The position numbers and the translations under genes were made by a program. A stretch of DNA of 64,000 bases from JAXLWB01 sp046328715 (lineage in GTDB: Bacteria; Chloroflexota; Anaerolineae; Caldilineales; Caldilineaceae). This document shows, piece by piece, positions 43,451 through 54,540 of the stretch. Location: the NCBI GenBank assembly GCA_046328715.1, contig JAXLWB010000032.1:1-64000 (forward strand), in the 5' to 3' direction. Numbering within the stretch: position 1 is the stretch's first letter; each line of letters begins with the position of its first letter. The notes under the pieces were generated by a model. It had not been told where the DNA came from, ran no database searches, and saw nothing but the letters and a program-made list of their open reading frames with translations.

Positions 43451-44871
43451 TTACACAATGCCTATTCTTGGTGTTGTAGATACGTGTCGACAGTTAGGCG
43501 TTATGCAAAACGATTCATTTAAGCACCCCTTGGCCTCCTCCCATTTGCCGAGCAGCACATCGACCGCCTCGGCGTAGAGTTCGGCGCGGCGGTCGGGCAG
43601 TTTGACCCGGTCACGATGGACCATGGCGATCACGGTCAACATCAGCGGGTTGATGGCTAGATCGCGGATGCGTGGATTGTTTTCAATTGCTTCAAGCAGT
43701 TGGCGAGTCTGTTCGGCAGCATGGGCGTCGGCGCTCGGGCCGGCTCCCATCAAGCCCACCGCCACCAGGCGATGCCAGTTGCCCAGGAACTGCGCCACAT
43801 CGGCCAGCGTAAAGTCGCGCACAGTGGTGGTCACATATTCCTCACCCAAGCGCGCCGAACCGCTGTAGCCGACGATGCGACTGGTGACCACAAAGCGGCA
43901 ATCGGCATAGGCTTGGGTAAAACGTTCGACCAGGCGGGCCACACGGCGGCGTAGCTCGGGGTCGGCCACCTCATCCAACCCGTCGAGCAGAATGACGGCT
44001 TTGCCACTGGTCAGCCATTCGTCAAAGAAATCCTCGGGTAAGGTGATACGTTCTTCCTTGAGCGAACGGAGCAGAAAGTTGAGCAGTTGGGCGTGGCCCT
44101 CGATGCTGACTTCGGCATTGGGTTGCAGATAAGTGCCGACCTGGCGCAAGGGCAGCAGGATCGGCAGGCGGGCGGGTTCGTCGCTCAATAATTTGCTTTG
44201 CACCAGGGTACTGCTCTCCGCCAGGTCACGGGCATAGAGCAGGGCGAGGTAACGCAGCAGCGTGGTCTTGCCACTGCCTGGGTCGCCCAACACTACCAGA
44301 CGGTTGTGGGCCTGTAACGCGCCTCTTCGACGGCCACGGTCACGGTTTCGGTCGTCATGCGCAGCAAAGTCTGCGCACCACGCCCCTGCATCCGGTGCAG
44401 TTCGCCCGGTGCCAACCCTGCTTCCTCGCTCAGCCAGCGTTCCTCGGCTTTGACCAGACGCTGTTGGGTGGCGCGCAGGCGAATGTAGATGCGATCCAGT
44501 TCGATGTGCACCAGTTTGCCGCCGGAGCGGATGCCCTGCAACTGCAAATAACGGTTGCGGCTGATCAGGTGGTGGAGGTAGCGACCGAGAGCGGTGTTGC
44601 GCATTTCGGGGTTCATGGCGACCGGGGCATCGCCAATCACGACGGTGGCTCCGGTTTCGGCGAAGATCACATGGCCGCCGGCAGTGACGTTCTCATCACC
44701 GCTGATCAAGGTACTACCCTTAACATCTTTCGCCACGGCAATCCCACTCGACTCAGCTTTAACGGTCGGTGGGGCGGGTGGCTGGTCAGCGAGCTGTTTT
44801 TGCAGTTGCGCCACTTGCTTCTGTGCCGCCGCCAGTTGGGCAAGCAATTCTTCGTGGGTTGGTTGGCTCAT
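43451..44871 (-). pseudogene. NACHT NTPase with coiled coil and Gly-rich adaptor region, frameshifted and truncated
   Basis: Starting at 44871 there is a coiled coil (EELLAQLAAAQKQVAQLQKQ), then residues 43-61 GIAVAKDVKGSTLISGDEN, a Gly-rich motif much like that of the caspase at 33.7 kb, then a helical linker. At about 44310 two extra bases (GCGCG for GCG) break the frame. In the other frame the NACHT domain continues: VLGDPGSGKTTLLRYL, ILLDGLDEVADPE, FVVTSRIVGY, INPLMLTVIAMVH, to GKWEEAKG near 43530. There homology stops abruptly and a short unrelated tail ends the frame at 43451, so the C-terminal sensor is missing. Probably an inactivated sensor gene. Confidence 0.8.
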
Positions 44872-45061
44872 AGCGTACCTTATACGTTCGTAGAGGCCGG
44901 AGATTCACGGTCTGTCAATCACCGGGGTTGGCTCGTGTAGGGTTGGCGGTCGGTTAGGATCAGGTGCAGGAAGTTTACAGCGTTCGTGTGTTCGTATTGT
45001 ACCAAATTCCTGGTACCCCAACAAGCGACATAGGTTGCAACGTGGTTTGCGTTATGAGGGT

Positions 45062-45175
45062 ACATTATCGTAGGGGCATGAGGGGGCGGCGGGGATCTCG
45101 AGGATATTAGCGAACAATCCAATTCGCCGCCTTCTCGTGCCCGTTGGGACGTAATGTACAACGTCAATATTGACC
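45062..45175. repeat. 115-bp hairpin repeat, copy 1 (left of second RAYT)
   Basis: It contains GGGGCATGAGGGGGCGGCG and CGCCGCCTTCTCGTGCCC, which form a long stem. The second copy, roughly 85% identical, is at 46284-46398 on the other side of the transposase gene. Confidence 0.75.
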
Positions 45176-45216
45176 AAACATGCCAAACGGCCCTTCCGGC
45201 TCGACATGTTGTCAAC

Positions 45217-45315
45217 GAATTCGGTTACGTCACGACGGACACGAGATTGCCTGCAAGGGTGGGGGTGGTGCATATCCTCGTGGTTTGGCAGGCAACCTCA
45301 TATTCCTACCGCTTA
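45217..45315. repeat. 104-bp hairpin repeat family, isolated copy
   Basis: This is one unit of the family tandemly repeated at 45.97-46.74 kb (CGAATTCGGTTACGTCACGA, GAGATTGCCTGC, GCAGGCAACCTC), located directly at the 3' end of the RAYT gene. Confidence 0.75.
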
Positions 45316-45890
45316 CGTGGCCAGGTACGATTGAATGGATTGGGCGGGGCGTCGGGATGTAACTGATCTTCGAACCAGCGATTCGGGTTGGTGGCGATAT
45401 AACTGCGAATCCGTTCTAGGTCTTGGCCGCCACGCACAATATGATCGTGAAAGTTTTTCTGCCAGAATGTGGACTTGAGGATCAAGCCTTGGTTGATTGC
45501 TCGTTGGGTGACAGAATTTTTGTATCCGCCGATTAGCACCGAAAGCGATCCGGGTATCGCATCGCCAAATTTACGCTCTTTGGACTTGGCGAGCATATCC
45601 CCGATTTGTTCAGGTTTTGGCTTGAGCCAAATCAAGATATGAAGGTGATTGGGCATGATCACAAAGACGTCGATCCAGATCTCTGGATGCTGTTCAGCAA
45701 ACTCGAGCAAGCATTCTTCTACGACTTTGCCCAAAGGACTGAGTATCATCTCTTGATCCACCACCTGACCAAAGATACAACGTCCAAATCGTTCACAAAT
45801 GGTTACAAAGTAGGCACCCGCCTTTGTATAGTCGTGCCCTTCATGGCGCAACGTATTGCGTCGGCGATAGCCGGATTCAGTTCTTGGCAT
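45306..45890 (-). CDS. REP-associated tyrosine transposase (RAYT), intact
   Basis: 194 residues with AGGTGAAAG before the ATG. HUH motif MPNHLHILI and catalytic Tyr region RSYIATNPNRW, with FWQKNFHDHIVRG between, are typical of the IS200-like RAYT family. These proteins cut single-stranded REP hairpins through a phosphotyrosine. The gene belongs to a different subfamily from the RAYT at 32.3 kb. It is framed by the 115-bp and 104-bp hairpin repeats, its likely substrates. The frame is complete, so it may be active. Confidence 0.9.
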   Translation of the reverse strand: MPRTESGYRRRNTLRHEGHDYTKAGAYFVTICERFGRCIFGQVVDQEMILSPLGKVVEECLLEFAEQHPEIWIDVFVIMPNHLHILIWLKPKPEQIGDMLAKSKERKFGDAIPGSLSVLIGGYKNSVTQRAINQGLILKSTFWQKNFHDHIVRGGQDLERIRSYIATNPNRWFEDQLHPDAPPNPFNRTWPRKR

Positions 45891-45967
45891 TCTTTCACCT
45901 TGCGTTTATAAGGAAATTGTAAGTAAGAATAGGTGCCTATGCAAATTAGGTTCAACATATTGTGCAT

Positions 45968-46742
45968 CTACAGACTCGGCGACGAATGTGGACACGTGAC
46001 GACGGCACGAGATTGCCTGCAACTTTGGGGTTTGGTATATATCCTCGTGGCTCGTCAACGAATTCAGTTACGTCACGATGGACACGAGATTGCCTACAAC
46101 TTTGATTTGGGCGATTGTCCTCGTGGTTTGGCAGGCAACCTTATGTCCCTAAGGCTCGTCAACGAACGCGGACACGTCACGACGGACACGAGATTGCCTG
46201 CGAGCCTCGTCGTACACGCATATCCACGTGGTTTTCGCAGGCACACTCATGTCCCTACGGCTCGTCAACGGTCACGATGGTGGACATTATCGTAGGGGCA
46301 TGAGGAGGCGGCGAGGACCACGTGGATATTAGCGAACAATCCAATTCGCCGCCTTCTTGTGCCCGTCGGGACGTAACCGACATCGTCGATATTCACTAGA
46401 AATCCCGCAGCGCTCTGTCCACTCATATCTGTTGGCAACGAACTCGGTTACGTTAAGACGGACACGAGATTGCCTGCAACTTTGATGTAGGCGATTATCC
46501 TCGTGGTTCGGCAGGCAACCTCATGTCCCTACGGCTCGTCAACGAATTCGGTCACGTCACGACGGACACGAGATTGCCTGCAACTTTGATGTAGGCGATT
46601 ATCCTCGTGGTTCGGCAGGCAACCTCATGTCCCTACGGCTCGTCAGCGAATTCGGTCACGTCACGACGGACACGAGATTGCCTGCAACTTTGATGTAGGC
46701 GATTGTCCTCATGGTTCGGCAGGCAACCTCATGTCCCTACGG
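45968..46742. repeat. 104-bp hairpin repeat array beside the second RAYT
   Basis: Units begin at about 45968 (partial), 46052, 46156, 46431, 46535 and 46639; the last three are nearly identical and exactly 104 bases apart. Each has GAGATTGCCTGC and GCAGGCAACCTC as stem arms, a GGCGATT(A/G)TCCTCGTGG loop and a TCATGTCCCTACGG end. The unit at 46262 is interrupted by the second 115-bp repeat (46284-46398). Confidence 0.85.
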
Positions 46743-46861
46743 ATTGGTAACTTCATTTTCAGGCATTTTGATTCATCTTCAAAAATCTTTTACGTAAGTG
46801 GAACGAACGAAAACTTACATTCGTTAACTTACTAACGAGCAACGAGGCTCGTTGGAGTACG

Positions 46862-47584
46862 TTGAAGCTTGGTATTCCATTGAAGAACAAGATTGCAAAA
46901 AAGGATCAAGCAGGAATGTTTTACACCAAGAGGACATCGAACGCGGAGTTTCAGATTCATGGCGAACATGCGCTGACCTTTCTGGAGAGCCAGCCAGAGG
47001 CACTGAGTGTATTGGAGCACTATGGGATTGGTGTGGCGCAGTTGCAGGTGGGACGCACTTTGTTTAGTGAGGTGTTGACGTTGGCACAGCAGGTCCAGGA
47101 GTTGCGTCGTCAGCAGGTAGCAGCGACTGACCACTTTCACGCCGAGTGGAAGCTGGTTAAGCAGTGCTATCAGGTTCATCTGCAGGCGGCACGGCGGGTG
47201 TTGGGGCGCGATGCACATCGGCTCTTAACGCCAATGCCGGAGCGTTATACGGAATGGATGGAGCATGCCCGCAGTTTCTACAGTGCCATGCTCAGTAATC
47301 CAGACTATCAGAGGGCGTTGGGCGCAGTCAATGTCACGCCGGATGAGCTGGCCCGTGTTAACGAGATGTTACCCACGGTCGTAGCCAACAAGGAGCCAGG
47401 CCCGGCTGCACAGCGAGATGCGGCTGATGCTCCAGCAGCGACGTGCTACTCAATCGTTCCAAGCGTTGGTTTGAGGTGTTGATGAACACGGCCCGGGTTG
47501 TGCTTGCCGATCAGCCGGGGCTGCTGGCACACCTCTATGCAGGCACCGTGCGCAGCGAGGCCGAAAAGAAGCAACGCGCAAGTT
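46862..47584 (+). pseudogene. Hypothetical helical protein, frameshifted
   Basis: The frame beginning MKLGIPLKNKIAKKDQ (46862) or MFYTKRTSNAEFQ (46916) encodes a mostly helical, Arg/Gln-rich protein. At about 47440 the frame shifts; the alternative frame continues NRSKRWFEVLMNTARVVLAD to SEAEKKQRAS and TGA at 47584. No enzymatic motif is recognised. Proteins of this type seem to be lineage-specific in Chloroflexota, but this is only an impression. One base change would restore about 240 residues. Confidence 0.5.
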
Positions 47585-47614
47585 GATTGCGGAAAGCGCA
47601 GGCGGCCAAGAAAG

Positions 47615-47725
47615 CAGTAGGTCAGTAGGTCAGTAGGTCAGTAAGACAGTGTTGCGGACCACATCACTGTCTACTGACTCACTGTCCCACTGATTCACTG
47701 TCTTACTGTCCCACTGACTCACTGT
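47615..47725. repeat. Gene-end hairpin of the AGTAGGACAGT family, copy 3
   Basis: CAGTAGGTCAGTAGGTCAGT and following on the left arm pair with the ACTGTCCCACTGACTCACTG type on the right arm, with many 7-8-base direct repeats. It separates the convergent gene ends at 47584 and 47727. Confidence 0.7.
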
Positions 47726-47726
47726 T

Positions 47727-49620
47727 TTACCTGCTCAACAACGGCAGATAAATCTTCCCCGCTCCACCGCTACCGGATGAAATCGTGATGGTGTGGGTGT
47801 CGAGGACGACGCCCAGTTCGTTTTCGACCTGGATCGCCAGTATTTGCTGCCGGCGGTACTCAACGCAGGGGAAAGGTGAGACGTGGGCGTCACGTACGAA
47901 ACGCCCTGGTTGAAGTCACTGGCGCTGAGGGGTAACTCAAGGGGATGGTGGCGCCCACGGGGGAGACGGTGATGGTGAAAGTATAGGTGATGCCTACGCT
48001 GCCGGTACTAGGACCAGAGATCACCACGCTGCTCATAGGCAGGTAGAGTTTGGAAAATTGGGTTGTGGTCCCGGCCAGATAATTGCCGATCACGCCTGCC
48101 GATTGGGTGGTGCTGCTGGTACGGATACCTACACCGGAGGGCAAGGTCTGGGTCATGCTAAAGCTGAAGTTGCCGTTACTATCAGCGGTGGCTTCGCCCA
48201 GATAGCTGAGTGCCTCGCCAATCTCGTCACTGTTGTCGGTATAAAGGTCAATCAGACAGCCGCCGCAGGGGCTGTTGTTGCCTGCGGTTCCACTGACAGT
48301 TTTGCCGTTGATCTGGGTGACTTTGGCTGGGTTGTAGTTGCGCAGGAGCGAGGGAATGCCAGGGCCAAACTCGTAGACGTTGCCCGGTCCCTCCTCTACC
48401 AAATTGCGGCGCACAGTGATTTGGCCAAAGGCGGGTGACGAATCACTGGACATGATCGCAGTCTTCTCATCATCCTCAAAACCGGCTCGGCTGCGCGTGA
48501 TGACGTTGTCGAGCACCTGCGTGCCGCTGCCGGAGATTTTGATGCCCTGGCCACAGACGCCGACCTTGTTACCGGCGCTGTCGATGCCGATCACGTTGTT
48601 GCGGATCTCATGGTCGCTGCCAAAGATTTCCAGGGCGATTGGCGGTGTGGAGTTTTGTGTCTGCACAATGTGCAAGCCAGCGATGCGGTTGCCGATCACC
48701 TGATTGTTGCTACCGTTGATGGCAATGCCCCAGCCGCCATACCAGTTCTGCGGGTCACGCGAGAGGGAGCGCAGACATTGGGATGCCGATGGCACCGCTG
48801 GCACCGTGCCATCGGCGCGCGTGCCGATTAGATTATTCTGAATCAGATTGTTGCTGTTGAAATCGACATCAATGGCGCGGGCAAAGGCGCCCGAGATGAC
48901 ATTATTTTGAATGGTGTTGTTATCCGAGGCGATATCAATGCCACCGCCTGCCATACGGATCGCCTGCCCCGTGCGGAAGACGATCTCCTGTCCATCATCG
49001 CTCAGCCCCATCCAAATCTTTTCGACCAGATTGCCATTCTCCTTGAGAAAGAGCGCGCCGCCGCCCTTGAAGGCCAGGTTGCGGATAATATTCTCTTCGC
49101 TTTCGATTTGCAGGCTGTTATCGTTGGTGTTGAGGATAATCTTCGGCCCGTCGCTGCGTCCGCCAGGTTGGGTATTGCCATCAATCGTGACCTTGCCGGT
49201 CAGGTTGGCGATCGATTGTGTCCTCAGCGGTGGCAGGGTGTCTTCGATATCCAAGGTCCAGGTGCCGGCCACTTCCAGATCTTTGTTGGTGTCGGTGATG
49301 GGCAGATTGAACTGAATCGTGATCGGGCGGTCGGCAGGTGGGCGGGCAGCGGCTTCGAGGATGGCACGACGCAAAGTGCATCTGCCGTCGCTGGCCGCAA
49401 CATAGACGCCCGAGGTGTAGTTGCAGGTTTTGCTCAAGCTGCTGTCGGGGTCATTGCTGGCGTTGATCGTGATCGTGGTGACGGCTGGTTGGTCGGGAGC
49501 AGCACCGGATTCGGCATGTAGCGACGAGAGTGAAGAAGAGGAGAGGCTCAGCGTGAGTGTAAGGAAGGAGGAGAACAGACGAATTCCAAGTCGAGAACGG
49601 ATGTACGGCAGGTTCGGCAT
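47727..49620 (-). pseudogene. Secreted right-handed beta-helix protein with CSLREA domain, one frameshift
   Basis: It starts at 49620 with AAAAAGGAAC upstream. A signal peptide is followed by a CSLREA domain (TINASNDPDSSLSKTCNYTS, then DGRCTLRRAILEAA) and a long parallel beta-helix with Asn ladders (NNTIQNNVISG, NQVIGNRIAG, HEIRNNVIG). One frame ends at 47890 in TRAFRT; the neighbouring frame continues VENELGVVLDTHTITIS and ends KIYLPLLSR with TAA at 47727. So a single shift near 47885 separates the body from its YLPL tail. Probably a cell-surface adhesin or polysaccharide-binding protein. Without the shift it would be about 630 residues. Confidence 0.78.
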
Positions 49621-49645
49621 GAAACGGTTCCTTTTTGATGGAAAT

Positions 49646-49715
49646 AGAGATTAGAGATTAAGAGATTAGGAGATTGAAAGCGACGTACCCCAATCTCCCA
49701 ATCTCCTAATCTCTT
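49646..49715. repeat. Hairpin built of GGAGATT repeats, copy 2
   Basis: AGAGATTAGAGATTAAGAGA on the left arm (49646-49676) pairs with CAATCTCCCAATCTCCTAAT on the right arm (49690-49715). It is related to 22208-22267 and lies between two surface-protein genes. Confidence 0.7.
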
Positions 49716-49721
49716 CAAATC

Positions 49722-52700
49722 TTAACGTGAAACCAACGGCAAGAAGAGGCTATTACTGGCAGCGACTTCCTCGGCGACGGTGATTGTGCCTTGGTTGAGC
49801 CGGTTGACGCTGTCGTTGTAGTTGTAGATGCCCAGGTCACTCAACTTGAGCTTGTAGCGTTGGCCCGTCATGAGCAATCCGCTATCCCAGTTGTTGCCGG
49901 CGCTGGCATGCTCATCGACGTCGAGGTTGACGAACTCAACCACGCTGCCAGGGGCCACGGTGAGCAGTGCGGGCTGGTAGCCGTTGTCGGTGATATAGAT
50001 AGTCTGCGTTGCCGCTTCATTGATGGCTGGGCTGAGCGCAATGTTGAGCGAAAGCGTATCAATACTGGCATCGATAGTTTCGCTGCGATAGGGCTGGTAG
50101 CCGGTTGCAGTCACGGATGCGATAGAGACCCGTGTTGGCGCTGTAGCTGTACTTGCCATCGCTGCCCGTGATCTGTGGATTGGTTTGTCCGGCTTCGCTG
50201 GCGGCCCACAGTTCGTAGGCCAGGCCTTCGCTGCTCTCTTGGCCAATCAAAACGCTGACCGTGGCGTTGGCAACTGGCTGAGCGCTGGCCCTGCTACTGA
50301 TGATACCATCACTGGCGGTGCCTGTCTGCACGCTGAAGCTGCTTTCGCCCGTTTCATCGCCTGCGATCAAGCCCAACTTACCGGTGGCGCTGACACTGGC
50401 GGCGTTGACGGCGTTGGGGAAAGTAACCACACCGCTGTAAGTGCCGTCGCCATCGTTGTCTACCAGCGACGAAATCAGCACATCCTCGAAGGTCACTTTG
50501 AAGTACCGATTGATGGCCCCAGTTTTGCTGTTGACGCTGACCGTGTAGGTTTCGCCGCTTCGTAGAAAAGTGCCGGTCTGCGTGGCATCAAAGGAGTAGC
50601 CCAGGGTCGGCATGGCATAGGAACGATTGTGGCTATCCACAAAACAGACGCTCATCGGGTCAAAGGGCAGGGAGGGATCGGCCTGACGATCACCTGTCCC
50701 GTGGAGCAACCGCTGGCGGCATCGCGAGGGGAGATGATTGCGGCCTCGGCTGACACCACCTGGTCAGCATATTTTGCTCGGAAGCCCAGCAATCCTCCGC
50801 TCGGATTGGCGGTGTAGATGTAACTAAAGTTGCCATTGACATCGCTGGTCACTTCCGCTACTTTGAGCAGACCAATCAGGATGGCGATGATGCGGTTTCG
50901 GCTGGGCTTTGCCACGCAATTCGAAGCTCGTCTTGTTGGTGACAATCGGCCCATGCAGGATGCGATCCATACAGGCGTCGTCGGTGTAGTCCATAAAGCC
51001 GCCGATGATCGGTGAACTGAGCAGGCCACGGGCGGTGGCAGTGGCGCTGTTGTTGCTCGCATCCACATCGCCGACGACGGTCGCCTTGACATTGGCGGTG
51101 TAGTCGAGATTGGCAGATGTCACATTGCTGGCCAGGGTACAGGTGTAGCAGCCGTACCAACCAAGGATCACGGTGCCTTGCTCGTTCTGCTCCAGATGGG
51201 GCAGGATCAGGCTCAGCTTATCGAAGTTGAACGAGATGCTTTCGGCGCTGGTGCGATCGCTGTTGGCCACTACTGGTTGCAGACCCTGGAACTGCTCGGG
51301 AATTTGGAATTCCAACAGCCCACTCATCACTGCCGATGCGCCGATGTTTTGATATTGGATCTTGAAGAGTTGAATTTCAAAGTTGCCCAACTTTTCCACA
51401 GCGGCAGCCTGGAGGCCAACCTCGTCGGCAGTCACCTGGCGGCTTGTCGCCGTCATCTGCACGGCCAGGTCGGGACCGCCGCCAGCCGAGAGTGGACGAT
51501 AGTAGTAATCTTCGGTCTCGCCGGTCTTGAAGGGGTTGGCATAGCCACGACCATCGCCGTATTGCACGTTACCGGCTTGCAAGGTCTTGTTCGAGGGGCG
51601 CTCGCTCAGGGTGATACGCACCCAGGCAGGCTTGTCGGTGGTTTGCCAGGGAACCAGACCGGTGGGCACGTTGAGGTTGTGCAAACCCATGCCCAAACCG
51701 ACCACATTGACCGGGAAGTCGATCACAATATGTTCGGGAGCCGGGTTCTGACCACATTGTGCGGCGTCTGCCCAATCGCCGTCACGGTTGCTGTCAATCC
51801 AGATGTTGAGATAGGCGGGGCTACCCAACTGTTGGAAGTAGGCGACGGCTGCGGGGCGAATGGCGACCTGCACGGGGAGATTGGTCGTCTGGCAGTTGTT
51901 CAGGTTCCAGAGCGCCAGGTTGGTGCCATCGTCGGCGCGGTCGTTGTCGGGATCATCAGCCACCGGGCGGATGTTGAGCAGCGGATCCTGGTCGGGCGGC
52001 ACATCGGCTTCGGCCTCGCGACTGACAAACTGGCCCAGATGGAACGGGCCAGGGAAGCTATGGCGTGGTCCCTGCGGCTGACCGGTGGCCGGGTCAAAGA
52101 CGGTGGGAAAGGTACCCAGCGTGCCATTCGGATAAGCGGGCATGTCGCCTGCTGCACCCAGGGTGTGGTTGCTGCTGTCGGGGGCGTCGCCCAGGTCGTT
52201 GGGGCGCACGGTCAGGGTGAAGGGGATGCGTCCGTGCAGGTTGGGGAACTGGCCTGGGTTCGGGCAGGTATCCTGGCCGGGCGGGATGATACAGAAGTTG
52301 AGTCCCAGATCGACGGCGTAATCATCGGGCAGGCTCAATTCGTCCAGATTCTTGGCAAAGGGGGCATTGACGGTCAAGTTTTCAGCCAGCGACTTGCTTT
52401 CGTTGGGGGCCAGTGTGATCAGGTCGAGCAGTGGCGTGGATTTGTCCAATTCAGCCGACTGGACGGTGCTGGTCAGCAAATTCTGATAGATGCCCAGGCT
52501 GACTGTGACCGGATGCAGGTTGTGGATCGTGCCACTCAACGGGACATGAATGACATCATCCAGGTCAGCAGTATTGGTGATCGGCTGGAGATCGAGGTCG
52601 ATATTGCTCTCGTCGTAGTCGATACATTTGGCGCTAAAGGTGTCGGAGGCCGAGATGGCGCTGCCACCCTGCGGTCGAGCCTGCGCCGTGTTGGTGAATT

Positions 52701-54540
52701 CCAGCGTCTGCTGGTTGGGCTGGCAGAGGGCAATCACCCGCACCTGGAAGGTGAACTTAATCATGGCGTCGGGTGCCAACGATCCCTGCCACTTGACCAC
52801 CTGTTGCGGCGGTGTGCTACCGCTGGGTGGAATTACCTCTAGCTGGGCCTGCAATGGCGTGGCGCCACCGGTTGGGCTTTCGACTGTTACGTATTGAACA
52901 GCGCCACCATCAATTGTCGGATAGACAATCAACGGATAGGGCAACACGTCTCGCATGCGCGCTTGCATCGGCTGAGTGCCGCCGTCGTGACGGAGAGTAA
53001 TCTCGTAGGTGACATAGTCGATCCATTCGACCGGCTCGCCGTCGGTGATGACGCGCTTCTGAATCTGCAAGGTGCCATCGTCACCGAGCGGGGCCGAGCG
53101 CTGTAGCACGTCTTCGGTCTCGCCATATTGGAAGGCTTTGAGGGTTGGGCTTTGCGGATGCGGACCACGGCCATCGGGCAAATCGGTGCCGCTGATGGGC
53201 TGCGTGGCCGGTGCTTCACTAAGCGTAAAGCGCATCCAATGGCGACCGATGCCGCTGCTATTGAGCACCTTTTCGGTGAGGACGTTGAAATCACGCGAGC
53301 CGCCAGCAGGAACGGAAGTCATGTCGACGATGTAATTCTGCACAATCCACTCGTAGCTGGCCTGAGCGGGCTGGTCTTCATCCGCCTGGCATTGGCCCAG
53401 GTCAGACCAGTCGCCGTCACGGTTGCCATCGAACCAGACATTGAGGTACATGAAATTGAGCGTAGCTGTCGGTGCTTTGCTGACGCGCACCTCGAGTTGG
53501 GTGCGGTCGCAGTTGAAGAAGCGCAGATTACGATTGCGCCAGCCGTCGTCGCCCCGGTCGTTGTCGGCCACGTCGGCTACATTTCCAGTGACGGTGTTGC
53601 GCAGAATGTTGTTGCGTGGGCTATCCTGGTCGGGACCAAGGTCAGCTTCGGCTTCGCGGGAAAGGAAATCACCGAGCCAGCCTTCCATTGTTACGTTGCG
53701 ATGGAGCGGGCCTGCTGGTTGGTTGGCCGGGACGTCGTAGACCGTGGGGAATTGGCCGAGGGTGCCGCTGGGATAGGCAGTGTTGTTCTGGCCGTGATGA
53801 TTGGTGCTGTCGGGCGCATCACCCAAGTCGGGACGGGGTTGGCCATCGTCAGTGGGCAGCGAGTAAGCGATGACGAGGCGAGGTGGCAGATCAAATGCAT
53901 AATCGCAGGCGCCATCTTGATCCTGGTCCAAACAGACGCCATCTTTGGTGCGGGCCTGGGAGCCAGCATTGCTGCCGTTGTCCAATGAACGTAACGCCAC
54001 ACCGTTGTTAGCAAGGGTGCCATTGTGCCAAGCCTCAACCAAGGGCTTCAAAGGCCAGGTCACTTCGCTTCTTTCGGTGATAGTTTGGACATTGCCATTA
54101 AAGATCACAGGGGGCATCGTGCTCCAACTGGTGACGCCTTCTTCCCAGTCGCCATTTGCACGACCGACTTCCAACTGACGCGCCGGTCCGCCAAAGCTGA
54201 AAACGCCCAATTTTAGCTGAGCGCCGACAATAGTGGCGTCGGCAGGAATCGCTGAGAGATCAAACTGAATAAAGTTGAGGTCTTCGCTGTGTGTATCTGG
54301 GCGGCCGTTGAGTACAAAATAGGGCGCACCACCAGCGATAAAGTTTGGAGCACTCTCGATCATCCCTTGATCTTCGACTGCGACGAGTGTGGTTGTGGTG
54401 ACCACGGTTGCTTCTGCTGGGGCAGTCGCCAGCGCTGCTGCTTGAACGATGCTTGCTGGCAAGAGTGAAACCAGCACGGTACAAAGGGTAACAATCCAAG
54501 AGATCGCCCTCTGCTGCGATGATGAATGGTTGGAAAACAT
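49722..54540 (-). pseudogene. Very large secreted multidomain protein (DNRLRE, GEVED-like repeats), frameshifted near the 3' end
   Basis: The start is ATG 54540 (MFSNHSSSQQR) with GGAGCG upstream; an in-frame ATG at 54771 is not supported. A signal peptide leads into a DNRLRE domain (IQFDLSAIPADATIVGAQLK, GVTSWSTMP). Two repeats follow that open with DLGDAPDS...YP.GTLG.FPTV and contain AEADLGPDQD-type and LNVWFDGNRDGDWSD-type calcium-binding segments, with DUF11-like domains between. About 1,240 residues stay in frame to 50824. The last quarter continues through three frame changes (near 50900, 50650 and 50100) to the C-terminal NSLFLPLVSR. It is probably a surface or sheath protein of about 1,600 residues; the shifts may be real or technical. 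Confidence 0.75.

Noticed and set aside
45968..46742. CRISPR array
   Set aside because: 104-base units are nearly identical throughout, with internal hairpins and no unique spacers; they belong with the RAYT.
51178..52842. 554-codon plus-strand frame
   Set aside because: Antisense shadow of the giant surface protein; its composition follows the codon use of the opposite strand.
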